From: Notolepis coatsorum
Taxonomy: Eukaryota; Chordata; Actinopteri; Aulopiformes; Paralepididae
Assembly: GCA_963971535.1 (NCBI GenBank)
Contig: OZ020591.1
Span: forward strand, 13,113,577-13,177,576
DNA: 64,000 bases
Reading direction: 5' to 3'
The translations under genes and the position numbers were made by a program. The notes under the pieces were generated by a model that saw nothing but the letters and a program-made list of their open reading frames with translations, did not search any database and had not been told where the DNA came from. Shown piece by piece: positions 11,401-22,576 of the stretch (positions within the stretch are counted from its first letter, which is position 1; each line of letters opens with the position of its first letter).

Positions 11401-13379
11401 TTGTTGGACTTTATCCATTGACTTGCTTCCTCCGCGTTCAGCTTGGGGAAGGAGTCACATTGCGCTAGCCAGTGTTCTTTCTCACAGTAGGGGCACACTA
11501 TCTTCCACTTCTCCGTTCTGGAGGGGGTACTGTGGCTCCTGCTGCTCGGTACTGACTCCGATTGGTGCATCAGAGTCACCGATCTTCTTCCATCATTTAG
11601 TCGTCTGGTTCCTTCTCTGGAGCCAGGGGTGCTCCGTCCGAATGTATCTAGCCGTAGGCTGCTGACTTCTCTCGCCAGGAAGTCTGCTAGATCGAGGAGG
11701 TTCGGTTCGGGGCCATTCGGGTCTCGGTGGTCTCTCTGCCGCCTAAAACGCTCCTGTCGAGCGGGCGGCAGCTTCTCCAAGATCCTTTCCACATTTGAGT
11801 TGGCGTAAAGTTCATGCCTCCCCTTCTCTCTCTGCGCTCCCAACATCCCTACCAGGGACTGCACTCTGATGGACAGGTCGTCCAGTGCTCGATTGTCTAT
11901 TGCTGGGGGTAAGCGGATCTCCTGGATCACGTAATCCCATATGCGCCCATACCTCTGGTCCAATGCTACCAGCGCTGCTGTGTATGGGGTGGTGGAAGTC
12001 GCGTAGGCGAGCGCTATATTATGTGCGCGGGGTACCTTTAAGTGCTTCAGTAGGATGGCGTATTTATGGCGTTCATCCAATACATCCACCAACATGGTCT
12101 CCAGACACATGCGGAGTTCTGTATACTGGGCCCGGTTCTCTTGGGTGAAGTCGGGTACCATAGGCGTGCCAATGTATGACGCTGACTGTGGATACATCGG
12201 CGAGCGTTGGGGGAGAGGCCTCCTAGGCGAGTCTCCTCCCGCTCCTTGGTATGGGCTGGTACCGGCAGTGTACCATGGCCCGCTTGTCCAGGTGCTGTTC
12301 CTCGGTGCGGGTCGTGCGTCGTGCTCACCCGGGTATAGAGTCGGGGGTCTGTAGCGCAGCTCCGTTGGAGTATAGCCTGGGCTGTACCGGACCTCCTGGT
12401 CCGGTAGAGTACTGTGCTGTCGTCGGGCGCGGTTCTCCTCCTCTTCCTCTTCGTCTTCAGTTAGGTCATCCAGTGCTTGTAGTCTCTGGTTTAGCCTCTC
12501 CACAGGATATGCTGCTCCTTCCCGGTTGCTAGGTCTCGCTTGGACCGGTGGGGGGAGGTGGTCTGTGGGGGGTATAGACCTCGTCTGTTGGTCAAGTTCA
12601 GGGTTGTTTACTCGGCTAGGGGATGCCGCCCTGGAGGTGTGTCTAGACAAGTTCCTGGAGCCTCTGGCGGAGGGAGAGGGTGTTGTCCGTCTGATCAGCT
12701 GTTCTATTAGTTGCGCTTGCTGTCTGTCGCGCTCTGCGTCCCGTAGAGCACCAGCAGCTGCTCGCTGGCTGTCTGCTCGGTCTCGGGCCACATTCTCTTC
12801 CCTCTGAATGCGTCTTATTTCTAGACGTATATGCTCTTCTTCGCTCCGCTGCTGGATCTGCAGTCGGTCGCGTTCAGCAGCGGCGTTCAGGCTGATGAGG
12901 AAGGCCTGCTGTAGGGTCCTCTCTGCCTCGCTGGGAGAAGGCGGTTGTATAGGGGAGCCTTCCCTCGGGGTACTCCTTGCGGAGCCTTGGAGCTCTATCT
13001 CCACGGTGCTCTCCCCGTCTTCTTCCGTGCCGAGTTCTCTCTCGGTAGCGTTGTATTCCTCCCGGGACTCATCGGGGACTACTTCTTCAGTACTGGCGGG
13101 GTGTGAAGTCATGTCTGGTTCCCACTGGTCCCCACCGTGAACTTGGTCAGTTACATTAGAACCCGTAGGGGCCTCTATGGTCGGGGTAGTCTGGGCGTTG
13201 GGGTTAGACATACTTTTACTTTCTAGTTTTACCGCGTTTACTGTTAGTAGAAGACTAGGTTGTTGACTGACAGCGTAAGCCTCTAAGTACTGAGGGAGCC
13301 GTCGTTCGCGCTGCGGGCGTTGGTTAGGAGGATCGTTTCGTGGAGTGTTCATCATAGGCCATTTCAATATTAATAACAC
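8427..13379 (-). pseudogene. BEL/Pao Gag-Pol open frame (fossil)
   Basis: A long single frame of about 1650 codons. Parts in order: a charged coiled-coil-like Gag region with many Arg/Gln/Glu (about residues 150-330); a Gag core; cysteine-histidine knuckles (about 620-695); an aspartic-protease-like domain of the BEL type (about 730-790); reverse transcriptase (about 1010-1200); an RNase H-like domain (about 1340-1440); and the C-terminal tail domain typical of BEL polyproteins (about 1550-1640). Domain order and single-frame Gag-Pol are BEL/Pao traits. The element is not whole. The annotated first Met lies close to the LTR, and a second Met eight codons later is an equal candidate. Confidence 0.9.
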
Positions 13380-13404
13380 TATATTAATATTACACTAATT
13401 ACCC

Positions 13405-13421
13405 TCCGGCTCGAAGGACCA
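13405..13421 (-). other. Primer-binding site complementary to tRNA-Tyr
   Basis: In the sense direction the DNA two bases after the 5' LTR reads TGGTCCTTCGAGCCGGA. These 17 bases are exactly complementary to the 3' end of eukaryotic tRNA-Tyr including CCA (TCCGGCTCGAAGGA + CCA). They fix the orientation of the element. Confidence 0.85.
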
Positions 13422-13423
13422 AT

Positions 13424-14853
13424 TGTAACTGAGGGGTACAATTCCCTGACTGTATTACTAGATATGATACTTACTACCACTACCTTTGTACTTAATATTC
13501 GGCCACCCAGTACTCGGCATAAATATATTATGGTAAACACTCCCACGTAGATGAAACGGATCCAACACAAATGTACGAATTAGAAATAGGTCTTTATTTC
13601 TACACAGCGATGGTGTGTAGAGCAAGCACTTAATCAAATCAATCACATTTATGAATGGGAATTAGTATGCACTTTTATGGCAAGTGAGTATTCGTTGGTA
13701 TATCAATAGAGAACGTCCAATCTCTGGTGGCGCAGGCGGTAAATATACAACCTGGAATATTTAAGGAATAATAGCAATGATACTTTAATGATTATAGAAC
13801 TGGATACACTAGGGGGGAATTCCGGTCGCTTGTAAGACAACTGGAGAAGGGGGGGGGGGGTAGAGTCTGGCTGTATCCGTCTGGCCGAGGGTATCCTGGG
13901 AGAACCCACGGTTGTGTGGCTCGGTGCCTCAGCGATCCTCGATCCACAGATGAAAGCAGTTGGACTCTCTGTGGGCCGGCTTCCTTCGGTCCACGATGGA
14001 GAGACGTGAAGCGACCTCGTCGTGTAGAGCGTCTCCTCACCTGTCGTCCTCTCCGGGGGGGGGGTTTCCAACACACGGCAGTGTTGGTCTTTATCCATAG
14101 AATAATCACTGTATACAAAGCATAATCCGTGCCTGGGAAGGCGGGCTGTCGTCGGTAGAATAATCCGGTATGCAGGTCCACTCGCTCGTCGGCTCTGGGG
14201 CTCCTCGGGTGCAGCCTCACATGGGGTCGGCCACCCTGGATAAGCAGCCAGTTCTCTGCCCGAAACGATGGGGTACTGACTACGATAGTATTCTCACCGT
14301 ACGAAGCACTATATATTAACAGACTATTATTAGCTTAATAGACTACGTCCAACTCGACGATATAGTGCCAAATATGACTATTCAAATATTAATATACACG
14401 ATGTCTCAATACCGATGGTAGGCCGAACTTGGCCTTACTCCCACACGTGGCGTCGCGGGGAGGCTTTACGTCTGTCACTCTATTGGAGGGTAAGAAACTG
14501 GACTAAAAAGGAAGTCCTACTTTAGTAGCGCAGTATATATACGCACTATGAACAAATAGTACCGTTAGTGGTGCGGTAGCCAGATTCCTACGCGGAACTA
14601 GGACTTGTTCGTACATGTTGAGCGGTACGTTTGAACTGGGTCTGGGGGGTATGGCAGCCTGGCACCAAGGTCTCGACCAATAGTAGAATGGAGACTATTA
14701 TGGGATGTTCAGTAGGCTAGAATGGATATTCAATGCATATTGTACAAGGAATATACAAGGGATATCAGGGAATATTAGAGAATATACAAATACAATTAAA
14801 TATATATATATAAATAAATATATATATTCGGTTTAATCTGGCCCTTCACAACA
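13424..14853 (-). repeat. BEL/Pao LTR (5' LTR in the sense direction)
   Basis: 1430 bp, the same length as the left LTR and nearly identical. It abuts the primer-binding site on its left and the GTGTG duplication on its right. Confidence 0.95.
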
Positions 14854-14858
14854 GTGTG

Positions 14859-15040
14859 TATAGGACTGCTATCTTTACTAAATATGTAAAAATGTAAGTA
14901 CCTATTTTGGACATTGGGTGTGTTGCTTATCAAGGCCACCACAGACCACCTGTGCAATCGAATTTAATTAGCTAACTGGCTCTCTCTTTCTCTCTCTGCT
15001 ATCTTTACTAAATATAAACTTGCAAGTACATGGTGTAGTA
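14859..15040 (+). repeat. ~235-bp tandem repeat, right part
   Basis: Completes the unit interrupted by the LTR element and adds part of a third unit (CACCACAGACCACCTGTGC near 14937). It ends near TGGTGTAGTAG. Confidence 0.85.
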
Positions 15041-15179
15041 GTAAGCCATCTCCAAGTGGGCAAGTGATGTGGTGATTAGAGGCACGAGCGAATTTTTTTT
15101 GGCCCATTTATTTATTGATGAAAACGCATAATATGGTTTTTACCTATACATTCGGATCAGCAGTTCAGCACCTGCACTG

Positions 15180-15560
15180 TTGGTGGGTGAGCCTAGTAAA
15201 GGATGTCGCATTGCGTTCATCTTCAATGAATGGACCAATGCAATGGTCTACCAAAGAACCTTGAGTCGCACTAGGCTGGGAACAACCCTGGGTCAAGTGA
15301 TAGTAAACTGGACTGGACGAACAACATTGAGGCCCTACAGGAAGGGACAGAGCAGACTGTTCTTCCTGAGAAGGCTCAGGTCTATTAATGTCTGCAGCAA
15401 ACTGCTGCAGATGTTCTACCAGTCTGTGGTTGCTGGTGCCCTCTTCTTCGCTGTGGTATGCTGGGGGGGCAACACCAACACAGACAAAATAAACAAACTG
15501 GTCAAAAAAGCAAGCTCTGTGGTGGGAGCGGACCTGGACAGTCTGAATCACATTTTATTT
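15180..15560 (+). pseudogene. CR1/L2-type LINE fragment
   Basis: The translation contains GQSRLFFLRRLRSINVCSKL then FYQSVVAGALFFAVVCWGGN, the conserved stretch after the reverse transcriptase in fish CR1/L2/jockey-type LINEs. Only about 125 codons remain, and it begins and ends abruptly. The subfamily is not resolved. Confidence 0.75.
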
Positions 15561-16053
<493 letters not shown>

Positions 16054-16109
16054 CAGAAACAAACATAGTATCAATGAGAGCATCAATCATACACCTGAGT
16101 GATGTCTAG

Positions 16110-16205
16110 TAAAAAAAAAAAAAAGAAAAAAAAAATGTTGGGCCCCCCCCAGTGCTGGGCCCTTGGAATCATCCTAAGCTACCCCCCCCCCCAGCTACGC
16201 CCCTG
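16110..16205 (-). mobile_element. Possible DNA-transposon end (CAGGGGCGTAGCT)
   Basis: In the minus direction the sequence from 16205 reads CAGGGGCGTAGCTGGGGG, a CAGGGG-type terminus as in many fish hAT-like elements, running into a T-rich tract. The other end was not found. Single-ended, so tentative. Confidence 0.35.
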
Positions 16206-16287
16206 CCGACGCATATGGTGGTCATGTATAATAATAATGGTCAGTGGTCATATTATGCTTTTATTACTTTTCATGTTTGTGTTACAG

Positions 16288-18518
16288 AATACACTATACA
16301 CAAATGTGGATTGGACTGCAGACAAGGCTATCACTACCACTGCCCCTACTGCCAGGCAACAATTGTAAGAAAAAAAAATGCTTCGCACCATATATTATCA
16401 TGCAAGCCCCTGCTCAGATGTGGATTGGACTGCAGACCAGGCAGCCCAGACTATCATTACCACTGCCTCTACTGCCAGGCAACATTTGTAACCAAAATAC
16501 AGGCTTTGGTCCATATATCATCATGTAAGAGCCAGCCCTCCCCTCAACCGACTCTGCCATCTCCTCAACCGACTCTGCCATCTCCTCAACCGACTCTGCC
16601 ATCTCCTCAACCGACTCTGCCATCTCCTCAACCACCTCTGGCTGCAGAAACATCCCCAAGTCGGGCCAGAAGGCGGCCAGTCATTCAAAGAAGTGTCCGA
16701 TGTGTAAGATTACCATGAACGCCAGAAATATGAAGAAACACATCGAAAGGAAACACACGGATCAAACGCATGACATAACAGCAAGGCATCACCTTACCAG
16801 TGAGTGCATAGATTCAAAGAATAGAATGTTCATAGTATTCAAGTCATTCCAGGGGGCGAGTACTCCACTGCATGTCGTGCAAAAATTTGGGGTGGAAAAC
16901 ATTGATGTTGGTTGTGAGTCACAGGAGTGCCAACAAAATATGAAGTTGGCATGGCTGAGTGGATTCAACTCCTTCAAGTGTATACATCTGAGGTCACTTG
17001 ACTATTGCACATCCAACGCTCCCATTGAAGTGCTAGCCGAAGAAACGCTCTCTAGGATGGTGCAAGAAAAATGGTTTGGTGAAGATAAGAAGAGAGACTG
17101 CCTTAATCATCAAAGCCTAGCCGTAGCCCAATATGAACCACTTTCTGTTTTTTCTAAAATTGCAATCCCTCCGTCAAAGAAGTACATTTCCGTATATGAG
17201 CCCAAAGCTTCATGGTACAGCCGCCTTGGAAGAGTCATGGTTGTGTACGATGCCAAGATCAATACGTGGCACTGTCCATGCGCCAAACCCAAAAAGTCAT
17301 GTATCCACAAGTACATAGCAAAATGGCACTTGTTTCAAACGGACAGTCAATTGTTCAGGACAGCCAGAAGCACAGAGTTGGATCCAAGCACTGTACCACA
17401 TGCATCACAGAATGAAGGTGATTGTGACATGTACTATCCACCGAAAGACAAACTGCAGAGCATGGTTGAGTACATGCAGGAAAAAAAGATGATCCCCGCT
17501 GTGCTCCCAGAAAACTTGAGGCTTCCTTCAGTGGAAACTGTTTATCCACCATGCCTAGTTCCTGAGGAGATGATGTGCCAGCGATGCCCAGACAATGTGC
17601 CCCTCTCGGATCCTGTCCTTATTACTACAAAGGCCAAAATCCTGACTAGCACCAAAATTATTCAAGGTATTTTGATTATGATATTGAAATGTACAGTGTT
17701 AATTAAATCAACCATGTGAGAAAGTACTGTATCAAGTGTAATGCTGCATATTTCCATCTCTAGATGTTGCCACCTACTACAAATACTGCAAACAATGTAG
17801 AATGCATTACCGTTACCAGGAATGGAAAGATGGTCTACACAACTTCAACGACAGTGTTCTACTTGACCTACCATTGTGCCTTTTCTTGAGGAATATGTTA
17901 CAGGTTAGAAACTGTGGCTCAACAACTTATTAAATGTACATGGAAATTAAAACTTAATCATTGCACTAATTTTGCTTCCATAACTGTTTCTCCCATAGGT
18001 CCACACTGCAGTCAGCAGAGTAGTAGAGTCCCTGGAACTCACTACTGGGGTACAATTCCCCCCTGCAAAAACAGTTCTCAATGCCTACCTTCACTTTGAG
18101 GCTCTTACAGAACATGAGTATTCATACTCTTGTGTAACCTGTGGTGATAACCCTCCGGTGGTGGTGATGGACCTCCACAAGAAAGGAGTGTTCCATTTAT
18201 CCAGTAAGAATATTCATATATTACTTGACTTGGTTGAATACTCAATTCAGTCTCGGTCAATGAACACGATTTTCTCTCCTGTGACCTTGTAATGGACATT
18301 TAGAGACATCATTTTCACTGATAACCGCTGTGCACTATCTCTTACTTGGATGTTCCTAATCGTATGACTTGGAGAATATGCTTTTGCATGTAAATGTTCC
18401 TTGTTTTTCTTAGTAAGTGACCTCAAACGACCTCCAGATGATTTCAGTGGAGAGGTGGACTTGGAACACTTCTGGAAGACGCTGTCTATGGATATGATTG
18501 GTCGTGGTTTTGTAACGG
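16288..18518 (+). pseudogene. KDZ/Zisupton-type (HMGXB3-like) gene, truncated after exon 4
   Basis: Four exons can be placed with consensus splice sites and matching phases: 16288-17666, 17764-17903, 17999-18203 and 18414-18518. Exon 1 has two tandem cysteine-rich units (KCGLDCRQG..YHYHCPYCQ..H..SCK), a Pro-rich 21-bp repeat at about 16538-16640, a C2H2 finger (KKCPMCKITMNARNMKKHIE) and a SWIM zinc finger (CPCAKPKKSCIH). Exons 2-4 read YCKQCRMHYRYQEWKDGLHN, CVTCGDNPPVVVMDLHKKGV and DLEHFWKTLSMDMIGRGF. This order recalls vertebrate HMGXB3-like proteins, domesticated relatives of KDZ/Zisupton transposases. The Pro-rich part and the C2H2 finger lie in different frames. The later catalytic part is absent: beyond 18518 come unrelated repeats. 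It is therefore a broken gene or transposon copy, not a complete enzyme. Confidence 0.72.
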
Positions 18519-18974
18519 GTAACTCGCAGCGCTTAGTCGACATCTCCTTTTATCAATCTAATCAATCTAATCAAACTAATCTCTCTACCCCGCGCTCGGT
18601 TGCTAACTTGCTATTGTTTTTTACAGTCTGCCGTGAACATGGGAAATAATTGCGACAGCTCTGCTGTACACTGGGAACCTTGGTTGCTATGCCCACACAA
18701 AACCGCAAAACTTCACCCTGGACTCCGGTTTTCAAAGACCGGGGTTGCAGTGTAGCAAATCCCCGGTTGTGTGTGGCCGAACAGTGCAACTGCGCACATA
18801 CAATCATGGTTATATTAAATCCAGCGCTCGTGTGGACTGGGCAACTTGCCTGCCATTACGTTGCGTTCTGAAAAGCGAAACTGACCCTGAAAACGAAACG
18901 AAAATGGCCCTGTGTGTAACTGCAGCCGTCTCTGTGCTAACAGTCACGTTTTCAGTACGAGAAGACAAGACAAA
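18519..18974. other. Unassigned DNA downstream of the truncated KDZ gene
   Basis: Contains a (AATCTAATC)-type short repeat near 18555 and TCAAAGACCGGGGTTGCAGTG-like GC-rich sequence. I cannot assign it. It separates KDZ exon 4 from a LINE tail. Confidence 0.3.
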
Positions 18975-19085
18975 ACTTCTTTCTCTGGTCTGCATCCCCT
19001 TAACAATTGTGTGTATTGAGCCGTACTGTATTGTACCCATTCTGCAATCTTGTTGCAATAAAGTTTTCATTCACACTCAAAATCT
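18975..19085 (+). mobile_element. LINE family D 3' tail fragment
   Basis: TTCTTTCTCTGGTCTGCATC, CCTTAACAATTGTGTGTATT and an AATAAAGTTTTCATTC end are shared with the tails at 21745, 22260, 43375 and 51140, the last of which lacks the AATAAAG end. Confidence 0.75.
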
Positions 19086-19203
19086 GTGTTCATTTTTTAT
19101 TTTGCATACTAATGTTCTGTGTCTTGAGTCGTACTTGTATTGAAAAACTGATTTTATGTCTGAGGAGAAGACCGGTACTCATCATCTTCGTCTCCACAAA
19201 AAG

Positions 19204-19670
19204 AAAAATGACATGTGAAGTATGTTGTGTGCCAGGTTCAAACAGTGCTGTATATGTACAGTTTATTCCTACTCCTATCCAAGCTCCGGGAGGGTCATCA
19301 AAGAGAAGTCGCCTATTCTTAGTCCTTGCCCCACAATGGTGGAATAACAAAAAGAAAAATGACATGTGAAGTATGTTGTGTGCCAGGTTCAAACGGTGCT
19401 GTATATGTACAGTTTATTCCTACTCCTATCCAAGCTCCGGGAGGGTCATCAAAGAGAAGTCAAAATGACATGTGAAGTATGTTGTGTGCCAGGTTCAAAC
19501 GGTGCTGTATATGTACAGTTTATTCCTACTCCTATCCAAGCTCCGGGAGGGTCATCAAAGAGAAGTCGGGTCATCAAAGAGAAGTCGCCTATTCTTAGTC
19601 CTTGCCCCACAATGGTGGAATTGTCCTAATAAACTAACCTACACTGTAGCACTCAACACTTTATGAACAT
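19204..19670 (+). mobile_element. L2-type LINE 3' end, internally tandemly duplicated
   Basis: The stretch encoding PTPIQAPGGSSKRSR-LFLVLAPQWWN is the C-terminus of the L2-type LINE also seen at 33.6 and 46.7 kb. A ~105-bp segment starting ATGACATGTGAAGTATGTTG occurs three times (about 19208, 19358, 19465). The last copy runs into the L2 3' UTR (ACCTACACTGTAGCACTCAA). The triplication is local and not part of the L2 family structure. Confidence 0.75.
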
Positions 19671-19814
19671 TGTTACTGAGACGAAAGTTAAGTTTACTCT
19701 ATTATTACTAGATCTGGTATGTCTAGATGTAACACTGTATGGGTACAAGTTTACTCTATTATTACATGTCTAGATGTAACATTACTGTCTATGTATAATG
19801 TACCTATGTAAACG

Positions 19815-20085
19815 AGACGACCCCCCCCCCCCCCCCCCATTCGCAACTACTTGTCCAGACCACTTATACTTGTCCAGACCACTTATACCCGTCCAGCCTG
19901 GCTCTGCGGCTCTGCAGATACCCCCTATTGCAGAGAGACGCTCTCAGGTCCTCAGGACCAATAGTATCCAACTGCAGAGCCTTCAGAGCGCCACATCAGG
20001 TCCTCAGGACCGGTGTTCTGCGAAATTCTACTACTTCCTCGAAAACTGCTGCCGTAGCGCGACTCGATAGATGCGCCTGCGAAAT
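19815..20085 (-). repeat. Inverted relative of the 5.55-6.44 kb repeats
   Basis: A C run followed by CATTCGCAACTACTTGTCCA and two GACCACTTATAC words are the reverse complement of 6370-6440. CTCTGCGGCTCTGCAGATAC near 19900 matches 5566-5590 in reverse complement. Confidence 0.65.
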
Positions 20086-20340
20086 TCTACTACTTCTCCA
20101 TTGCTATACAGACCAGGGTCGGGATAAGTATTATGACGCGTCTGCAAAATTCTACTACTTCTCCATTGCTATACAGACCAGGGTCGGGATAAGTATTATG
20201 ACGCGTCTGCAAAATTCTACTACTTCTCCATTGCTATACAGACCAGGGTCGGGATAAATATTATTAACACACAAGTGATTTTTGATGCATAAAAAAGTGA
20301 TATTATTAACACACAAGTGATTTTTGATGCATAAAAAAGT
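20086..20340 (+). repeat. Two short tandem arrays (68-bp x ~2.5 and ~48-bp x 2)
   Basis: AAATTCTACTACTTCTCCAT then TGCTATACAGACCAGGGTCG recur with a period of about 68 bp at 20088, 20148 and 20211. Then TATTATTAACACACAAGTGA occurs twice. Confidence 0.85.
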
Positions 20341-20713
20341 GATTTTAAAACAAGATAACGCTAAACTCAGGCCTATATCTTTTGACAGCTGGGTGTCGTC
20401 ACGGTCACTCCGAACTACAACAGGTGTACGACATTTTATCATCTACTTTATACATACTTTATACATTCTGCTGCAAAGCCAATTACATGCAAATATTTAC
20501 ATGCTTATACAGTAATAAGTTATGTATGTACAAATATGTTTAAGATATTGCTCACCATCAATAAGACTCAACAAGACGTTCGGCAGTAGAATATTGTTGA
20601 GTTAAAACGCGTGAAAAACTATTGTGGGTCATGCGCATGCGTGCGCAAGCGCAGAAGCGCTGGCAGCAGAATTCTGGTGTGGAGTAGAATTACGCAGGAC
20701 GCCTGTACGTTAA

Positions 20714-21430
20714 TGCCAAGCAAGCAGTGCAAAAATGCTTCCGCATTCGTCACCGCACGCTAGTGCGGTAAAGCGCCCTTCTTTTCAGACAAATGCTACC
20801 GTGCGTGCACCGGCGGCGGCGTGCTCGCTCAGGTGCGTGCGTGCGCCGGCGTGCTCGCGCGAGGTGCCCGCGCATGCGCATGAGATCCCGCCTTGAGCGG
20901 AGCTCAATATATATAAGTCACCGCCCCTTATTCAGTATCTACCAATAGCTCAATTGGCAAGGACACATGGCTGTGGATCCTATGGCTTGTTTGCTGGCGA
21001 GTTTGAATCCCATCGAAAATATTTTTTAACGTGATTTTTTTTTAACGTGTATTATTTCGCCGGTTAAGGTTATTTCGCCGGTTAAGGTTAGGCATGGTTA
21101 AGGTTAAGGTTAAGGTTAGGCATTGTTTCGGAGTTGGTTAAGGTTAGAACGGTTAAGTTTAGGCGCTGTTAAGGAGCTGGTTAAGGTTAGAGTTTGTCAA
21201 AGAGAATGGCAATATAATTTCTATGGTTAAGGTTAGGCATGGTTTCGGAGTTGGTTAAGGTTAGAACGGTTAAGTTTAGGCGTTGTTAAGGAGCTGGTTA
21301 AGGTTAGAGTTTGTCAAAGAGAATGGCAATAGACAGCCTATTTCCGCGCGACCTGGGCGCTGGGCGGCGGAAAATGAAAGGCGCATTACTGCATGCCACT
21401 AAGGTAAATTTTTGCACTGCTTGCTTGGCA
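20714..21430. mobile_element. Harbinger-like MITE with TAA target duplication
   Basis: Perfect terminal inverted repeats of 23 bp (TGCCAAGCAAGCAGTGCAAA... at 20714 and its complement ending at 21430) are flanked by TAA at 20711-20713 and 21431-21433. TIR plus a TWA-type 3-bp duplication is the PIF/Harbinger signature. There is no transposase. The interior carries a CG-rich left part and the tRNA-like/GGTTAAGG module. Confidence 0.82.
20938..21347 (+). repeat. tRNA-like head plus GGTTAAGG module (copy B)
   Basis: TAGCTCAATTGG (A-box-like, about 20946) and GAGTTTGAATCCC (B-box-like, about 21000) are spaced as in a tRNA. Downstream are TTTTTTAACGTG, GGTTAAGG/TTAGGCATGG repeats and the end AGACAGCCTATTTCCGC, as in copy A at 5940. 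It could be a tRNA-derived SINE-like unit. It lies wholly inside the Harbinger-like MITE. Confidence 0.68.
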
Positions 21431-21744
21431 TAAAGCTACACGCTTGCAGGCAGCCTCCGGCTCTGAGGACTGCTCAGCAGCGCCACCCACCCAATGGCTG
21501 AATTGGAGTATTGCACTGTGCGGGCACAGCTGTGAGATCCGCGCGAGGCCAGAGGATGTACATACTGTATGAGTAAATTAACTATACTTTTGCTTACACA
21601 ATATCTTGAATGAATGTGTTTATTTATTTCGAACATAAATTGAAAATAAATTATAATAAAAAAACAAGTAATAAACAGATTAAAAAACAAACACGCAGGA
21701 GTAGGAGGATGAAGTGTAAACGTATGTATTCCTACCCCCTTGAT

Positions 21745-22030
21745 TGATTGATTGAAAACGTTATTAACAGATTGCAGAATGGGTACAGTAGAGTACAGCT
21801 CAATACATACAATTGTTAAGGGGATGCAGACCAGAGAAAGACTTTCGTCTTGTTTACATCAGGGTCCCCCATTTTCAATTAATCGTAACATATGACATAC
21901 ATGACATACAGATAGACAGTACTGCTACATCTATACATTTATGACATACCAGATTTGCAAATACAGTACTGTTTGTGATACGAAAAGAGTCCAGAAAAAA
22001 AGTATATACATTTGACGTAGAAACTGTACA
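21745..22030 (-). mobile_element. LINE family D 3' UTR fragment
   Basis: Starts with TTGATTGATTGAAAACGTTA (the tail in minus sense) and continues with GATGCAGACCAGAGAAAGAC and CAGTACTGCTACATCTATAC. All of these are shared with 43375-43670. Confidence 0.78.
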
Positions 22031-22250
22031 TTGGGGTTGGGTAGGATGGGGTGCGTCTATGCCAAATACAACGCAGTTCGGTTTCCGGGTTCCTCTGATT
22101 GGCCACTAAGCCCACGTTATCGCCCACTGCCGCGCTGTGAGGCGGAAGAGCCAGCGGGAGCGGGGCGACGCGAGGTGGTGGTTTAAGCAGCAGCGGCCGT
22201 CTTCTTCCGAGGCGGCTCGTTCTTATTAATCCCCCATATGTAAACAAGAC
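22031..22250 (-). repeat. CCAAT-box repeat, inverted partner of 29200-29430
   Basis: CAAATACAACGCAGTTCGGT, CTCTGATTGGCCACTAAGCC and GAGGCGGCTCGTTCTTATTA recur as reverse complements at 29200-29430, with one ~25-bp length difference. Confidence 0.8.
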
Positions 22251-22375
22251 AAACGTCTTTCTCTGGTCTGCATCCCCTTAACAATTGTGTGTATTGCGCC
22301 GTACTGTATTGTACCCATTCTGCAATCTGTTAAATAAAGTTTTCATTCATTCATTCATTCATTCATTCATTTCTC
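22251..22375 (+). mobile_element. LINE family D 3' tail with (ATTC)n end
   Basis: GTAAACAAGACAAACGTCTT through AATAAAGTTTTCATTCATTC, the family D 3' end in plus orientation. Its 5' edge abuts the inverted CCAAT repeat. Confidence 0.8.
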
Positions 22376-22576
22376 CCCCACTACTCCCAAAAGTAACACT
22401 AAATAGATAAAGTACAACAACGCCAGACTCAAGAAACTGTGTTCCCTTTGGATGTGTTCTCATAAACAATGTTTGTTTACACTGCACACGACACTCGAGG
22501 CTGCATGGGTGTAATCTCTCCTCTATCAAAGAGGTTGCGTTCAGGAATCGACGTTGTGATGTCCTACGGATCTTCC

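Larger units (their letters stand above)
6889..14853 (-). mobile_element. BEL/Pao LTR retrotransposon, young, not whole
   Basis: 7965 bp bounded by two 1430-bp LTRs and by a perfect 5-bp target duplication GTGTG (6884-6888 and 14854-14858). The flanks join into an uninterrupted tandem-repeat unit, so the insertion is precise. The two LTRs differ at about four positions by eye (~0.3%), pointing to a recent insertion. The coding strand is minus: the primer-binding site is next to the right LTR and a purine-rich tract next to the left LTR. The protein order Gag, protease, RT, RNase H in one frame with BEL-type domains identifies the family. I judge it broken, with about one break in pol, hence probably unable to move alone. 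Treated as a fossil. Confidence 0.95.

Noticed and set aside
8427-13379. A domesticated Gag-Pol host gene
   Set aside because: Flanking LTRs, primer-binding site, target duplication and near-identical LTRs show an ordinary recent LTR insertion.
20938-21013. A functional tRNA gene
   Set aside because: A- and B-box-like words are present, but the acceptor and anticodon stems do not pair convincingly and it runs into a repeat body. Called a tRNA-like SINE-type head instead.
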